Assembly (NCBI GenBank): GCA_034359265.1 | Contig: CP136891.1 | Span: forward strand, 9,562,501-9,626,500 | Length of the DNA: 64,000 nucleotides | Reading direction: 5' to 3' | From: Canna indica | Lineage: Eukaryota; Streptophyta; Magnoliopsida; Zingiberales; Cannaceae | In this document: piece after piece, positions 34,255 to 46,489 of the stretch | Layout of the letters: each line of letters opens with the position of its first letter | Numbering within the stretch: the first letter of the stretch is position 1 | The notes under the pieces: model-generated | Seen by the model: only the letters and a program-made list of their open reading frames with translations | What the model was told of the DNA's origin: nothing | Databases searched by the model: none | Made by a program: the position numbers and the translations under genes

Positions 34255-34810
34255 AGTATAACAATAGGATAATACTAAAAAATATAAAAATCATACCAAA
34301 CAATCTCCAATCTGAAATCTGACACCACCATTGCGTTCAACACCCGAAAATTTACAACTTTGGTATTCACCTTGACTCGATGCGACGATTCTACGATCAA
34401 CTACAAAAATACCCTAATAATTCACTATTCAATCTCATTTTATGCGATACAACTCTCTTCTTTAATTATCCAATTTATTAAATACATTAAATCTAAAATA
34501 CCCTCTCCCTCACTCATCTCCCTCTCCACCCGATGCCCACCAGACGCCCGCCCGAGCCCCGCCTTCCTCTGCTCCACTCGGACCCACGCCGGCCGGTGCC
34601 GCCGACGATCACTCCCGGCGACACGATCTGACTCACCGCCAGCCCCTTCTACATCCGATCCTACCGCCTCCTCCCGTCCGAGCGTCGCCTTCCTCTGCTC
34701 CACTTGGACCCACCCCGGTCGGTCCTCCCGACCGTCGGTGATCACCCCGGTGACACGTCCACCCTCTCCCTGACCTCCGCAACCAGTCCGACGATGGTGG
34801 CCCGGCTCCG
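34255..34810. repeat. Fragment of the same LTR as at 47037-49575
   Basis: 34280-34520 closely matches 48597-48840 (shared CAATCTGAAATC, ACAACTCTCTTCTTTAA and CTCTCCCTCACTC words), and the C-rich stretch up to about 34760 is similar to 48840-48920. Open frames here on both strands are C-rich low-complexity, not genes. The ends are not defined. Confidence 0.6.
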
Positions 34811-35798
34811 TCGAAGGAAGGGGTAATTTTGACCATTGCAGCCCTTATCCTCTGTCCGATTTCGATGTACCGAGAAATTCTTCGGTACACCGAAACGGGT
34901 GGAAATCCTGTCCCGGACAATGAGAAGTCCTTGTCCCGAAGCTTCTTTTGCAAACCAAACGGGGGACATGGGCGGATGTCCAGTCCAATCCCCCCGTTTT
35001 TTAGCAAACCAAATGGGCCCTATGTGAAACAAACAGTACAGTACAACTCTTTGTCCTATATTGGTTTGCACTAGCTTGTCATCTATTAGGTTGTCTTATC
35101 GTGTCCAATACGCATATGACATGCACCCATAGATTTTTCTTGGCTAAATTTATCGGTTTTCTTCTTCTTCTTTTTAACAAAAGTGATTTATACCATTTTT
35201 ATCTCGCCCAATGAGTATTAATTTTTATTCAGAAAAAGAAACATTAATTGAATTAGCAATGATTGAAAAAATTATATACTATGCGGTATAACCTATTGCA
35301 TTAACATTTGGCTTCTATTACACTAGGTAAAAGATTTTATGACGTGATCTAACGTCATAATCAAATAATATTTCCTCTGAAAGAAAAAAGAATCACAATA
35401 TATGAGTTTCATCTATGATGGGTGTGAATCCAGTGGACTCGCATCCAACATGTATCTATCGATCTCTTTCTAATTTTCTCTCTTTTTATTTAATAAAAAG
35501 ATACAAAACATAGGCACATGTTGAGTTGTGAATTCACTAGACTCTAGTCCAGCGTAAAATAAACCTAATATATGATCAATGGCTCATAACCCCAATTGCC
35601 ATGGTCGCAACATAAGCTCCTAAAATGTCACAACTTAATTAATATATCACGACTTGTCGTTATTATTAGCTTATGTTGCGTGAAATAATTAGTACTTGTT
35701 TGCTTTGTAAAATTAAAGGAGATATGATAAGATATGAGTTTGAATTCATTATTTGTTTAGTGCATTGATTAGAAAAATAGGATTTACTATAAAATTAA
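34811..35798. other. Intergenic, possible transposon end
   Basis: 34900-35080 contains GCAAACCAAA(T/C)GGG words and may be the right part of the element whose left part is at 30575. The rest is AT-rich without a gene. Confidence 0.35.
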
Positions 35799-36312
35799 GG
35801 ATAAATAGCCAAAATCTCTCATGAACTATGACCCATTTGCAATTACCTCCCATGAACTTTGAAATTAGATAAAAAAAATAACCAAATTTTATGAAACTAA
35901 CAAAAACACCCCCTATGTTAACTCAATATTATTTATTTAACATGATATTATTTAAAATGACACGTGATAGTTTTTCATTGGTCCAAATATTAAAGGATAA
36001 ATAAAAAAATTAATAAATTAAAAATTATGAAATATTAATTGCTAGGAAAGTTAATTATGCAATAATTTTGCAACTAATATTTTTTATTTTTTTATTTTTT
36101 TATTTTTATTTATCTTTTTATATTTGGACCAATGAAAAGTGTTGTCACGTGTTATTTCAAAAAAGATTACGTTAAATAAATAATATTAAGTTAACAAATG
36201 TGATGTTTTTGTTAATTTCATAAAGTTTAGTTTATTTTTTGTCTAATTTCAAAATTCATGAGGGATAATTACACATGGATCATAGTTCGAAAAAAGTTTT
36301 TGCTATTTATCC
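35799..36312. mobile_element. Foldback non-autonomous element, Mutator-like
   Basis: Ends are GGATAAATAGCCAAAA and, inverted, GGATAAATAGCAAAAA. A perfect 9-bp target duplication TAAAATTAA lies at 35790-35798 and 36313-36321. The inverted repeats extend about 200 bp inward with mismatches, for example ATGACACGTGATA against GTCACGTGTTAT. There is no coding sequence. Nine-base duplications and long inverted termini fit the Mutator superfamily. Confidence 0.85.
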
Positions 36313-36686
36313 TAAAATTAATATAATATTTGATGTACATCGAATTTAAAAAGACTCAAATTCAATTATCTCTCATCGATTATTCAATGATATCCAACGA
36401 AGTAAACGTATTATTACAGTATGAAATATTTTCCTCGTTTTCTGGTTTTCGGTTATGGCGCGCATAACCCTAATGATGAATTAGGGCACCGGATTAAAAA
36501 AAAAAAAAAAACTAAAGACACAACTTTATCAGCATGCATGCAGGCGCCATCCCCAACTCCCTTTCCGGCCCTCAAAGTACGTAATCAAAGCATTCCTCCC
36601 TTTGGTCCCATTTCTAAAGCCCACGTCCTTCCTCTCCCTCTGTGTCAATTTTACCCCCCTCTCTTTCTCCATTCTGTCTTCAATTC
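36313..36686. other. Upstream region of the small NOI-like gene
   Basis: No separate gene. A 16-A run lies near 36497. The 121-codon open frame starting at 36421 crosses the promoter and has no recognisable domain. Confidence 0.4.
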
Positions 36687-36696
36687 TATATATATA
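36687..36696 (+). promoter_or_regulatory. TATA box candidate
   Basis: TATATATATA lies about 100 bp upstream of the short first coding exon of the following gene. Confidence 0.5.
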
Positions 36697-36794
36697 ATGA
36701 CCATCAGTAGTGCCCACTATGTATCCCATTTATTACTACTCTTTACTCTTCTTCCTTTATATCAGTGTCCAATCAAGGCGGCTTAGTTAATTTA

Positions 36795-37308
36795 ATGGAG
36801 GTAATTAAGAAAATATTATTGTAGTGGTAACTGGTAATTAATGCATGATTTTATTGACAGCCATTTAATTGCATTTTTCGTCGTGTGTAGGATATGATGG
36901 AAGGATTGAAGGTGACGGCATTTGGGAGCTGGAATTTCTACGATGTTGAGAAGCCAATAACGCAAAATTTCCAGGTGATGAAGGAGGCTGAGTTTGTTCA
37001 AGCTCACTTCTTTCTAGCGGACGGCGAAGATGATCTCTTTAAGTTTAAGCTGCTGTCGCCCTACAGACATCAACCGCAAATATTAATGGTAATGAATTAA
37101 TTTATAATTACTTCTTCTTCTTCAATCATATAATCACATCATACAACGTTTCATTTTGGTGTAGGGAGAGAAGAAAGGAGTTGTGGTTGAAGGAGAAGGG
37201 AAGAAGATGCATGGGGGAAAGACATTAAGGCAGACCACAAAAGCTGTTGACCAAGATCTTTACGAGATACCTTCTGAGCTTCTTTATCTACCAAAGAAGG
37301 CAAATTAA
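36795..37308 (+). CDS. Small plant protein with NOI/RIN4-like FGSW motif
   Basis: Exons 36795-36800 (ATG GAG), 36891-37088 and 37165-37308 give a 115-residue protein in consistent phase: MEDMMEGLKVTAFGSWNFYD, EKPITQNFQVMKEAEFV, a middle part and YEIPSELLYLPKKAN. The AFGSW...PITQNF stretch resembles the core of NOI/RIN4-type proteins (PxFGxW) and a group of small uncharacterised plant proteins that begin with an AFGxWD...PITxYF block. An alternative 3' end is plausible: a GC donor at AAG-GCAAAT (near 37300) spliced to 37391 would replace the last two residues with KSLLWRFWGGCLCLSSIS, a Cys-containing tail like lipid-modified tails of such proteins. Function unknown; the splice model is my inference. 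Confidence 0.68.
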
Positions 37309-37997
37309 TTGAGCTTTCTCATTTTGATTATAATTATACATATTTCATTTTGAATTAACGTACGTATCGTTCTTAATTAACATTTTGCAGAAAAGCTTGC
37401 TTTGGAGATTTTGGGGAGGATGTCTGTGTCTCAGCTCCATTTCATGAGTTATCCTGAGCTGCCAGAGAAAGCATATACTTATATGTACTCCCAGAGAATT
37501 ATACTGCAGCTGTCTAATTTCTTCTGCTACTTTTTTTTGAGGGGTTGTATATGTACAGGATATCGAAGTTGTAGTTAATTACAACTCAACATTGCAATGC
37601 TTAGTGTTTGCTGGTTTATAATTAATGTAGGATCAAAAATTGAATTCTGATGATTCTAGAGATGTTTGATTTGGTTAGTTCTCCAGTTGTGTCCCAAATT
37701 ACTAGTGATGAGAAATGAGTGTTGACAAATGAATGGTATTTGCTCATAAAACTAAGAGCAAGTTGACAAATGTAAGGATGATATATATAAAACTAAGAGC
37801 AAGTTGCACAGCATTAATTATTTGCTCATTCTATTGTAATTCTTCTCAACTCAGCAAATCAATGCAACTACATAAGTACATAGCTAGCAAGTGTCCATAT
37901 ATACACACATCAAGATTAATTTATTCCTGCAATTAAATGAAGTCCAAAAACAAAGACAAATATGCTATCCTCTAATTGATTACTATCTTTGATCAGT
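37309..37997. other. 3' region and intergenic
   Basis: Contains the possible alternative last exon at 37391-37450 of the preceding gene and AT-rich 3' sequence. AAAACTAAGAGCAAGTTG repeats near 37747 and 37789. No other gene. Confidence 0.4.
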
Positions 37998-38930
37998 TCA
38001 TTGTACCCCAAGAAGCAACTTCAAGAAGTGAAGCTTGTCCTTGATCTCCATCACACTACAGGGATCCTCCAACGAGAGAGGCGGCTCAACTCCGGCGAAG
38101 AGATAGAGAGCTCGGAGTTCCTCCACCGTCGACTGACGCAGCGCCGCCGTGTACCCCATTACGATTCGTAGTGCAGAGATCTCTCCCCAAATCACGTCCA
38201 TAATTATTCTCTCCACCTTTTAATTCGTAGATTAATCAGGCATTTATAAGAAGACACAAAGTAGGGTTTAAAGATGATTAATTCTGACCTCGTGTACTGG
38301 AGGCGTCTTCACGCCCGTGGCGGCTGCCACATTTCCAAGATCTTGGTCCTCTTCCTCATTCTCCTCCGCCGCCGAGGTGTAATCTGTGCTCGCAATGGAA
38401 GACTCAGTTGCAGCTTCCGCGGAAGGATTGGTGTTCCCTCCTCCTCCTTTTTCTTCTTTTTTTTCATTTAGTTTTACTTCGAGATCTCCCGGGGAGAAAG
38501 GGGAAGCGGGAGGAGGGAGAAGGGAGCTCATGACCTTCTCGGTGGCGGCGATGGTGGCCACGTAAGCGGCGAAGGGGACAGCGAGGGCGAGGCCCAGGGT
38601 GGAGGCGACGCAATAGGACGGGATGACTACGGGGGCGGCGACGACGGCGGCGCTGGCGAGGACGACCTTCTCGCCAACCCGCCGCGCGGTCTCGGCCCAC
38701 CCTCTTCCTCTTCCTCCTCCCACAGGCGATGCCGCCTCCGTTCCGGCGCCGTCCTCTGCCGCTGCATCTCCGGAGGCGGGAATCGATTCGGAAGCCATCA
38801 AGGGGGCACGCAGATGTACGTCCTCGTTTGTGGCCTCCGGAGAAGAATGGATTGCCATGAGAAGGAGGAAGCCACGGGAATTGTAAGGGCGGCGGAAATG
38901 CAGGACACGCGTCGCGCGCTGGACTGCCAT
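37998..38930 (-). CDS. Uncharacterised plant protein with hydrophobic segment, two exons
   Basis: Exon 1 is 38289-38930 and exon 2 is 37998-38216, joined GAG|GT...AG|GTG in phase, giving 286 residues. Residues about 89-130 form one or two alanine/valine-rich hydrophobic stretches (VVLASAAVVAAPVVIPSYCV, LGLALAVPFAAYVATIAAT). An acidic Ser/Glu-rich linker follows. The C-terminus reads GEISALRIVMGYTAAL, VEELRALYLFAGVEPPLSL and KLHFLKLLLGV, an ALRxIVGY...ELKALYxFTGVEPP pattern I recall from unnamed plant proteins. The start could instead be the Met of MAIHSSPEA, about 25 residues downstream. Exon 1 is very GC-rich. No function can be assigned; membrane or plastid location is only suggested by the hydrophobic part. 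Confidence 0.8.
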
Positions 38931-38949
38931 GGAAGAACAATGGCTACGT

Positions 38950-40253
38950 GATCAGCAGAGAAGTGTTACACGTCATGGAGTGGTATAAAAGAGCCACGTG
39001 GACGCAGAGGGTTCGATATTCTCGTTAATTTACTACTTCATTGCAGATGACGACGACTATATATTATTATGATTAAATGTGCATTAACCAGTAATAATTA
39101 ATTAACATGTAATACTTGCCACATTAATCACACGCTTTCGTTTTAGTTTTTCGCAATGAAAGACGTTCTGCAATGATGCATTAGAATATTAGATAGTACA
39201 CCTACAAATTTAATGGCGAAAAACAACAGATGACAAACTCTATTGTCTGACTCTACTGTCATATTGATTATTGACTTCCATTTACACTCTGCTAAGAAAG
39301 CCATGCATTTCAATATTTCCTGTAATTGTTGGTAAGTGTAGTCATCATCAACAAAAAGATTTACTAAAAACTTTATACACATGTTGAACAGCTTGTTGAC
39401 ATGTTAAATCACAACACAACAATTTGTGTGATTTTTCACTACAGAAAACCACAAGATCTAACATTGAAGTAAAACTGGACAAATTGCTTCTGCCAAATAT
39501 ACAAGTCATGGGTATGAGCATCTTCGAACTCAAGAAGAGTCTTCCCTGTTCCAACTTGCTCATATTAAGGCTGTACTTGGATAAGACAGAAGCAAGGAAA
39601 AAAGGGTTTGTTACCCTTGTTTAGTTAGGAATAAAAAAGAAAGGAATTAAGATTTTGTTTGTTTGGAAAAAGGAACAATGAGAGAAGAATTAAAAGGGAA
39701 TTCATTTTTCTTCATGTGAGTAAAATCTTTTTCCCTCCCAATATCCGAAGAACGTGCAGAGAAGAAAATTTTCCTTCCTTTCTCAATTCAAACAAGGGAA
39801 GAAAGCTTCTTGTTTCTTTTCACTTCTCACCTCGTTCTCTTCTTTGTTCTCCTCTTCTCTATAGAAGTTTTTGGTTGACAGCTTCTTTCAGTTCTCTTTC
39901 TGCAATGACACCATAATTGCATGATCCAAGAGTACTGTAATTCTCGGTCAAAGAACAAATAGATGATCAATATATTTTTGATGAAGATTTTGATTTTTCC
40001 GATACATGCTGACGACAACTGCAATATGAAAGAAACAGATTGCAATAAATAGCAAGTAGATACCAACTTAAAAAAGACTATAACTTCACAGTTTGCCAAC
40101 AAGCACAAACAATTTGCATGGCAGATGTAATAAAACATAACTCGAAAACAATACTATGAAACAAAGCTAGTGCTCAGACTCGGGTACAACATTAAAACAG
40201 AAGAGCAAAAAAAACTGGACCTACCTGCATATATTGCAATATTTTGTCAAATT
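38950..40253. other. Intergenic
   Basis: CACGTG occurs at about 38994 and TATAAAA at about 38984 on the plus strand, but no plus-strand gene follows. The remainder is AT-rich and without a supported gene. Confidence 0.4.
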
Positions 40254-43200
40254 TCATTGAACTACCTTTGAATCATGATCTATGCTTCCAGTGAGAAAGG
40301 ACTCTGGAAAAACATTCTGCAAGGAAGACAGAATGCTGTTAGTCATTGTCCCAAGTTTCTTAGAAAGGCTAGGTTACATAACTTCAGTCTACACAGATAT
40401 ACCACTCTGACAAGTGCTATTGTACACCTTCTGTGAATAAACAGAGTCCTCCCTGCTCATTTGCTTCCTTATGTGGAGAGATCCAATTCTGGATAAAGAG
40501 CCTACAATCGGATTGCCAGCTTGCTTTCTTATTCTGCTCCTCATATTCAAGTTGCTATGTCCCCATGTGTACCGAACATATGTCCTCAACTAGATAAATT
40601 GAATTAGTAAAGTAGTTACAGTAGGAAAGAAAATTTGGTACTCGACCTTGGAATGCTGACTACCTTGTTCCAGTGCTTCTGAGCACGTCTATGTCTTCTG
40701 ATATCCCTCATCGCGGAATCTTCAAATTTCAGCCGCATAATCCTGGACTCACACTATGATATCACAGTCAATTATTTCGTCTCAGATGGTTAAGTGGAAA
40801 TGTATTGTTCAAATAACATTTAAGCTAATAATTTGTAATGTATTTGTCCCACATGAATACTTCAGAACGTTAAGCTGAAGATAGTGTGAAACTAATGAAA
40901 TCAGTGCCAAACAAAAACCTTTTGTTAGTACAAGGCTAAGAAATATTTGGTACTCTAGAAGAGTAAGGTAGAGGAAGAAGATTGCAGCCAAAGAAGTGAA
41001 GGATATCAGATGTTAGGCACAGCAAATCTTACCTGAAGTAACAAGTACAAAAAAATTGCTGGGGTAATGATATAAAGGCCACCAATATCAGCAAGAAAAG
41101 CCGCTGCATCCAATAAATTAATCAAAAATTCAACATGCATGAATGTCATAAGACTGAAATAGAGGTGAAGCTTGTAACAGAAATTGAAAACGTGTTGTAA
41201 TTAGAATGGTAGCATGTATGCAGAAGTTAAAGAAACCCAAATGAACAGAGAAATTATGACTAAAGAACTTACTACCTGTATCTTATTCATTAATCTAGAA
41301 TTAAAATGCTTCTACTTTATCACCACCGACATCTTTAAGCTATAGAAAAGAGAAAGTGGGCTTCACTTTGACATTGGAAAAAAATATAAAAAGTGTTGAT
41401 GTCTAGTCCCTTGCTCTAAAAAGAAATCCTAAGAGGGCTCAGAAATTTTAAATCAACAAGGTTATAGCAGATAACTAATGCTGGAAGTTATTCAATGATG
41501 AATTATCCCTTTGAAAAGAGACTATTTGGTTTAAATACTTTAGACAGAGGTAGTCGTTGAGGGATAAACTTTGGACTAATCAGCTTTCACTACTGAAGAA
41601 GTTAATGCTATGAGAAGAATACTACATGTGCCAATGCTTCAAACTAGGTAAAAGCTACTTCACCATAATCTGAGGGAACTCGCAGCCATTATTGAGTTTA
41701 ACTAAATTGCTAGTGCATATTTACCCAAATTACTTGACCAGAAGATAACTTCAACTAACAAGAAAACAATATTTTATACATGTCAAGGGCTCCACTTTAA
41801 AAATTATATTTTGAAATATATTAAAGACATAAATATCTACTAATTAAATACGATCTAAGATTTCTATAAATAAAAAATTGATGATCTATAACAAAATAGT
41901 AACTCTCTGATGCTTTTAGTCCAATGAGCCTCAAAAGTGTAAAAGAGAGAATGTTAAAGAAAAAGAAACTATAAGGGAGAAGATCAAATTAATTAGGGGC
42001 TGTAGACTTATAGAAAAGGATGGCAAAACCAAGAGGGTAAACATTGGACAGGGTTAAACATGTATTATAAAAAAATTAGCAACATATGACCATAATGTTC
42101 AACCTTCTTAATTGAATTACTAAATCTTGCACAGTAAGCTTGGGCAAAAATAATATTCTTCATTAAATAGCAAATGGCTAATTCCTTCTCCGATGGAGCT
42201 TTTTTGTGTAAACCAAACAGGTTGATATAGAATAACACCAAGTGAAAAACTTAATATTGTCATCGTAATGATCAGATAACAAAGTAAAGTCAAAGAAATG
42301 CATCAAATGGTATTGGCAGTTTGTTGAGCTTGTAGGCCTGTTTGCAGGCATGGTTGTCCTGTTTTTTTGTTTTTCTTTCTTAAGTTTTCTCCCTTTTGCT
42401 CCTCCCTCTCCCCCTATCTTTAGTTGTATGATTTGTATCTTTATTCAATGCTCTTGAATGAAATGCAAGTTGCTTTTTCTAAATAAAAAAAACTGGTATT
42501 GGCAGTTTAATAACAGAAGCAATTCGTACCGATCCCAAAAATATTTTCTTTATCAATCTCCAGAATGTAGTCAGAGATATAGCTGAAATATAATGCAGTG
42601 TTCACCAATCCATCTTTGGAATTCTGAAGAGAAGCTTGAAGCTTGCCAGTCTCGTAAAAATATGAACCAGGAAGAAAATCATGAACCAAAGGCTGAATGA
42701 GTCTCAAACTTTTTAGATTATTAAAATTCTGAGGGAACAAATGAATCTTCAAGATATTGTGTTCTGGCCCTCGGAATGTCACTGCTTTGTTATGTAAATA
42801 GCTTCCTGAATTAATTGTGCCACTAACATAGCTCACATGTCTATTATCACCATGGTCTTTTGCTGAAAGATTGAACTGGAAACCAACAGCAGCTGCAGGA
42901 TTATTTGGGAGATCAACAAACTGCCATGAGATATAGTGGTCTCCTGTTGGAAACTGACAATTCTTGCATTGGAGTAAAATAGTGGGCCCCTTGCTCGTGT
43001 TGTAGCAAGAATAGTTTGCAAAGATTGATAAAGGGAAAGTTTTGTAGGAGATTAAACCAGGACTATAAATTACCAGCTCATTGAGACCTCGTAAATGTAA
43101 ACAACTCATGCTAGAAACTGTAGTTATATTAAATTCGAAATCAATATTGAATGATTTCAGTTCTGTCGCATTGGTTGGTCTGAATCTATGGATCTCGATG

Positions 43201-45241
43201 CTTCTTCTCATGAAAAATTGATAAAGCAATCTGCAATACAGGAACAAAAATAAGTAAAAAAAGGTAAATTGATTGAGTAAGCTCCTCCACTTTCTCCCTT
43301 TTTCCTCTAAAAGAAGAAAACTTTATCCTTTTCTTTCTTAGGGAGAGAAGAGAAAATCTTATTGATCACTCACGCAGATGAAAGACTGATGAAAAAGATC
43401 CAGCTTGCTACAGAGAATGTCCCGCCAAGCTCAGTTTTTCTCTTTCTCACAACCTTGTTATCGTCCTACAATTAAAGAGAGAACAGAAATGGTAAAGAAT
43501 TCCTACTTTTTCAAGAAAACACCAATTTTGACTAGTATGCATGTTAATATTGTAGAGTGGCGAATCGAGTTTATACACATTTGCATTTTAGTTAAGGTTA
43601 GGTTGAGTATTGATCCCCCTACAGCGGAGTCATCTTCATCCTGTATGCAAGAAAAGGACTTTCGATAGGATTCAATGGATGTGGTGTCAGACTATAGTCT
43701 AATGTGACATTGTTCTGTATTCGTGAACTGATGCCCTAATTATTTTGCTTAAAGAGGTATATTGCTTCTATCTCATCCACGAAATGCAAATCTTCAACTG
43801 CAAAACCTAACTAGACAAGAATCTAACCATCCTGACCTCGTTTATTAATTTGGATTCCAATCAATGCAGCCACTACCAACTTGCGCTGAAAGAAGAACGC
43901 AATACAAATCGAGAAAATGAAGAAACAAGCGACCACCTCTTGCTGAACCAAAGTTTTTCCTTGATGAAATCGAGTGAGAGCTCGACATTGCGCGCGCGCC
44001 GCCGCCGAAAGCTCAGACTCTTCCGAGGGCATCTCGACGACGACAAATCCATCTCTCTTCGCGCGAGGAACAGAAGATTGCTTCCTTTTGCGTTATAATA
44101 ATGGGTCCAATGGACCCACCCGAAACCGCTATCTTTTGATGTAACGTTCAAAAACTGATCATTAGTTCTCCATAAATCAAATTTTCTGCTGGAACCGAAA
44201 CTGACCGCTACAAGCCTACAATGCCATCATACATGGTGAGAGCCCAAATGGGAAAAAAAATGGGTGCAACCGCCGCTGCACCAAAACTCCGTGCTGCTCC
44301 AATCAGGAGTGCCATGCGCTGGGACCCTCCCGGATCCTGCACATTTATCCGTTAGCTGAGAGGTCCCATCGCACGACGCCCCGTGATTGAGGCGGCACGG
44401 GATTCGGTGCAGCCACGGCTGCACCGTTCACCCAAATGTACTATTATAAACCATACTTATATTATCCCTATCAATTCACGTTATGTTTCTTTGATTAATT
44501 GCGCCATGAGCCCATGAATATATATAAGGTGGGTGACATATATATTTATGTGGGGATTTCATGTCGGAGCTAAGACATAGTTGAGGATTTCCACACTCAT
44601 GTGGTCGGCTCCTGAAGTCATGATCACGTTAGTTCGGTCCACTTTCTGTAAGTACTAAACCCTCAACCGTGTCTGCTGTCCGAAGTGACGCGCGGGCTCG
44701 GTCTCTACGGACCGGGTTTAACCAGTCACCGAACCCCATCGCCAAGTGTTCGATCAAATGGCACAAGGACACCCCGCTGACCGCTGTAATTGTATAAGAC
44801 ATGGAGGAAGCGTTGCAGTGGAGAAGAAACATGGGGACTACTAACCAGCTCATGTTTGGTGGCAAACAGGTCCATCCTCGAAATCCACCACCGCGCCCGA
44901 AACCACACGCTCCGGCCACCGTCGACACTCCCGAACCGCACCGCCGCGCAGAAGGCCAGCCATAAGAGCGTCACCACGAGCGCCGCCTTCAGCAGCGCCT
45001 CCTCCGACCGCACCATCCGCTCCAGCGACTCCAGCGGCAACACCGTATCGAGGAAAGCCGTAGCCGCCGGCCCCGTCGTCTTCGCCCCGCTCCCCACCGT
45101 CCACTCCCCGTCCCCCGCCTCGAACAGCCTGCATCCTCCGCCGCCGCTGCCGCCGCCGCGGTAGAAGTAGAACCCGGGATTGCAAGCGCATAGCGTGGAG
45201 TTGAAGACGAAGGAGTTTTCGGGGCAGCGAAACGGATCCAT
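40254..45241 (-). CDS. Plant multi-pass transmembrane protein of unknown function, seven exons
   Basis: Exons 44846-45241, 43374-43465, 42530-43230, 41033-41103, 40664-40753, about 40392-40589 and 40254-40316 join in phase to about 536 residues. The N-terminus is MDPFRCPENSFVFNSTLCAC, an EGF-like Cys-rich opening. Membrane segments are seen near residues 84-101 (ALVVTLLWLAFCAAV), 149-168 (FSVASWIFFISL, LLYQFF) and 398-420 (LADIGGLYIITPAIFLYLLL). The large middle part has several N-glycosylation sites and is probably lumenal or extracellular: FNITTVSSMSCLHLRGL, PLSIFANYSCYNTSKGPTI, SWQFVDLPNNPAAAVGFQ, VTFRGPEHNILK, LIQPLVHDFLPGS. The tail is basic (MRDIRRHRRAQKHWNK, RTYVRYTWG). It closely follows a conserved but uncharacterised plant family. 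The last splice (weak donor GTGTAG) is uncertain; otherwise the frame ends at 40389. No inactivating change was seen. Confidence 0.88.
42323..42493 (+). mobile_element. Short retroposon (5'-truncated LINE or SINE) in an intron
   Basis: A perfect 15-bp target duplication TGGTATTGGCAGTTT lies at 42308-42322 and 42494-42508. The insert begins GTTGAGCTTGTAGGCC and ends in an A-rich tail (AAATAAAAAAAAC). It sits in the intron just downstream of the large exon of the membrane-protein gene, antisense to it, and adds no coding change. No tRNA-like promoter boxes were recognised, so a truncated LINE end is more likely than a SINE. Confidence 0.85.
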
Positions 45242-45259
45242 CCGCGTTGCGCGCTCTTT

Positions 45260-46489
45260 CCAGGTCCTGTTCTCTCAGAGGCGGGCGGAGGAATAAAGAG
45301 GTCGAAGAAGCTTAAGCTTTATGGAGGAATCGGAAGAGAGAAAAGGAGCGCCAAGTCCTTGAAAGGAATAAGGGAAGGTGGCGCCACGGCGGTCCCTTTC
45401 TTGGAGAGGGAGAGGAGAAGAGGATTCGGAGAAGAGTGGGGCCGAGAGGAAGCTTGCAATGATGGCGGAAGCGTGCAGTGGCGGACGGTAACTTGAACTG
45501 GGAAATGGAATATGCTGCAAGGAATTGAAGGACTGCTGTACGCAGGCTGGCGGCAGGCAGCAAATGGTGGATTCGTGGTGGACGTGCGACAGCTCATCAT
45601 ATCCCTTCGTTTTGCCAGATGACAAATCATCGCATCTCGTGTATGGTTTGCTGACGCGTGGGACGCATGCGTTGTAATCTAATTAAGATCGGCGCTCGGC
45701 AGTCTCAGCCAAGGTAGGAGACACGAAAAACACCGTGTTTTATGTGGACGAGTAGTTGATGCATCGTAATCTTACATTCTTACTGAGATCGATATGCATG
45801 TGCTCGGCAGTCTCTGGAAATAAGCTTACTTTGCCGTCTAACGGTCTAAGGATGCCAGAAAACCACATCATCGATCGCATTATGCCATTATACCTTAAAA
45901 TAATAATAAGTAGCTTAATCACATTAACATTAATTAATTAATTAACTGGTACAGTGATGATCATATATATACTCACTACAAAAGTAATTAATTTTAATTG
46001 TCCATTTGATATATTGTCGAAATAGATCATAATGTAAGATTATGTTTGCTTTGCAAGATATGATTTGAATATGATATGATTTAAGATGGATAAGAATAAA
46101 ATAAAAATCCAAGATGATTTTTTGAATTCCTATTCTTTATTTGTTTTGGCATATGATAAGAAGCATCGATAGAATATGAAAATTCATATCATGTGGATTT
46201 GGGCTCTAAACTCATCTCAACCCAAGGATTTTTAAATCAAGCCAGCGGTGGATTTGGGTCAAAATAAATCCACCTAATATCCGACCCAATTCTTGTCCAT
46301 TGCTGCAGCAAATAATAGATTAAATTTTAAAATCCAATCCACATCCTTAATCCATCAAAACAAACGAGGTCTAATAGTTATTCATCGTATATATCTATTA
46401 CTATATTTGATTGGATTTCAGACAATAAATAGTTATTCTTATTCTCCATCTATTCCTTATAGACGAAGAATAACTATTCATGGCAATGC
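45260..46489. other. Upstream of the membrane-protein gene; intergenic
   Basis: 45260-45640 is relatively GC-rich and probably the 5' UTR/promoter of the minus-strand gene; open frames on the minus strand there lack domains. From 45740 it is AT-rich without a gene. Confidence 0.4.

Noticed and set aside
34360..35074. Open frames on both strands near 34.4-35.0 kb
   Set aside because: C-rich LTR-like fragment and transposon end; low-complexity with no domain.
36421..36786. 121-codon open frame
   Set aside because: It crosses the promoter/TATA region of the small gene, contains a poly-Lys run from a 16-A tract and has no domain.
43405..44151. Open frames between exons 1 and 2 of the membrane-protein gene
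   Set aside because: They lie in the large first intron or overlap exon 2 antisense; no domain.
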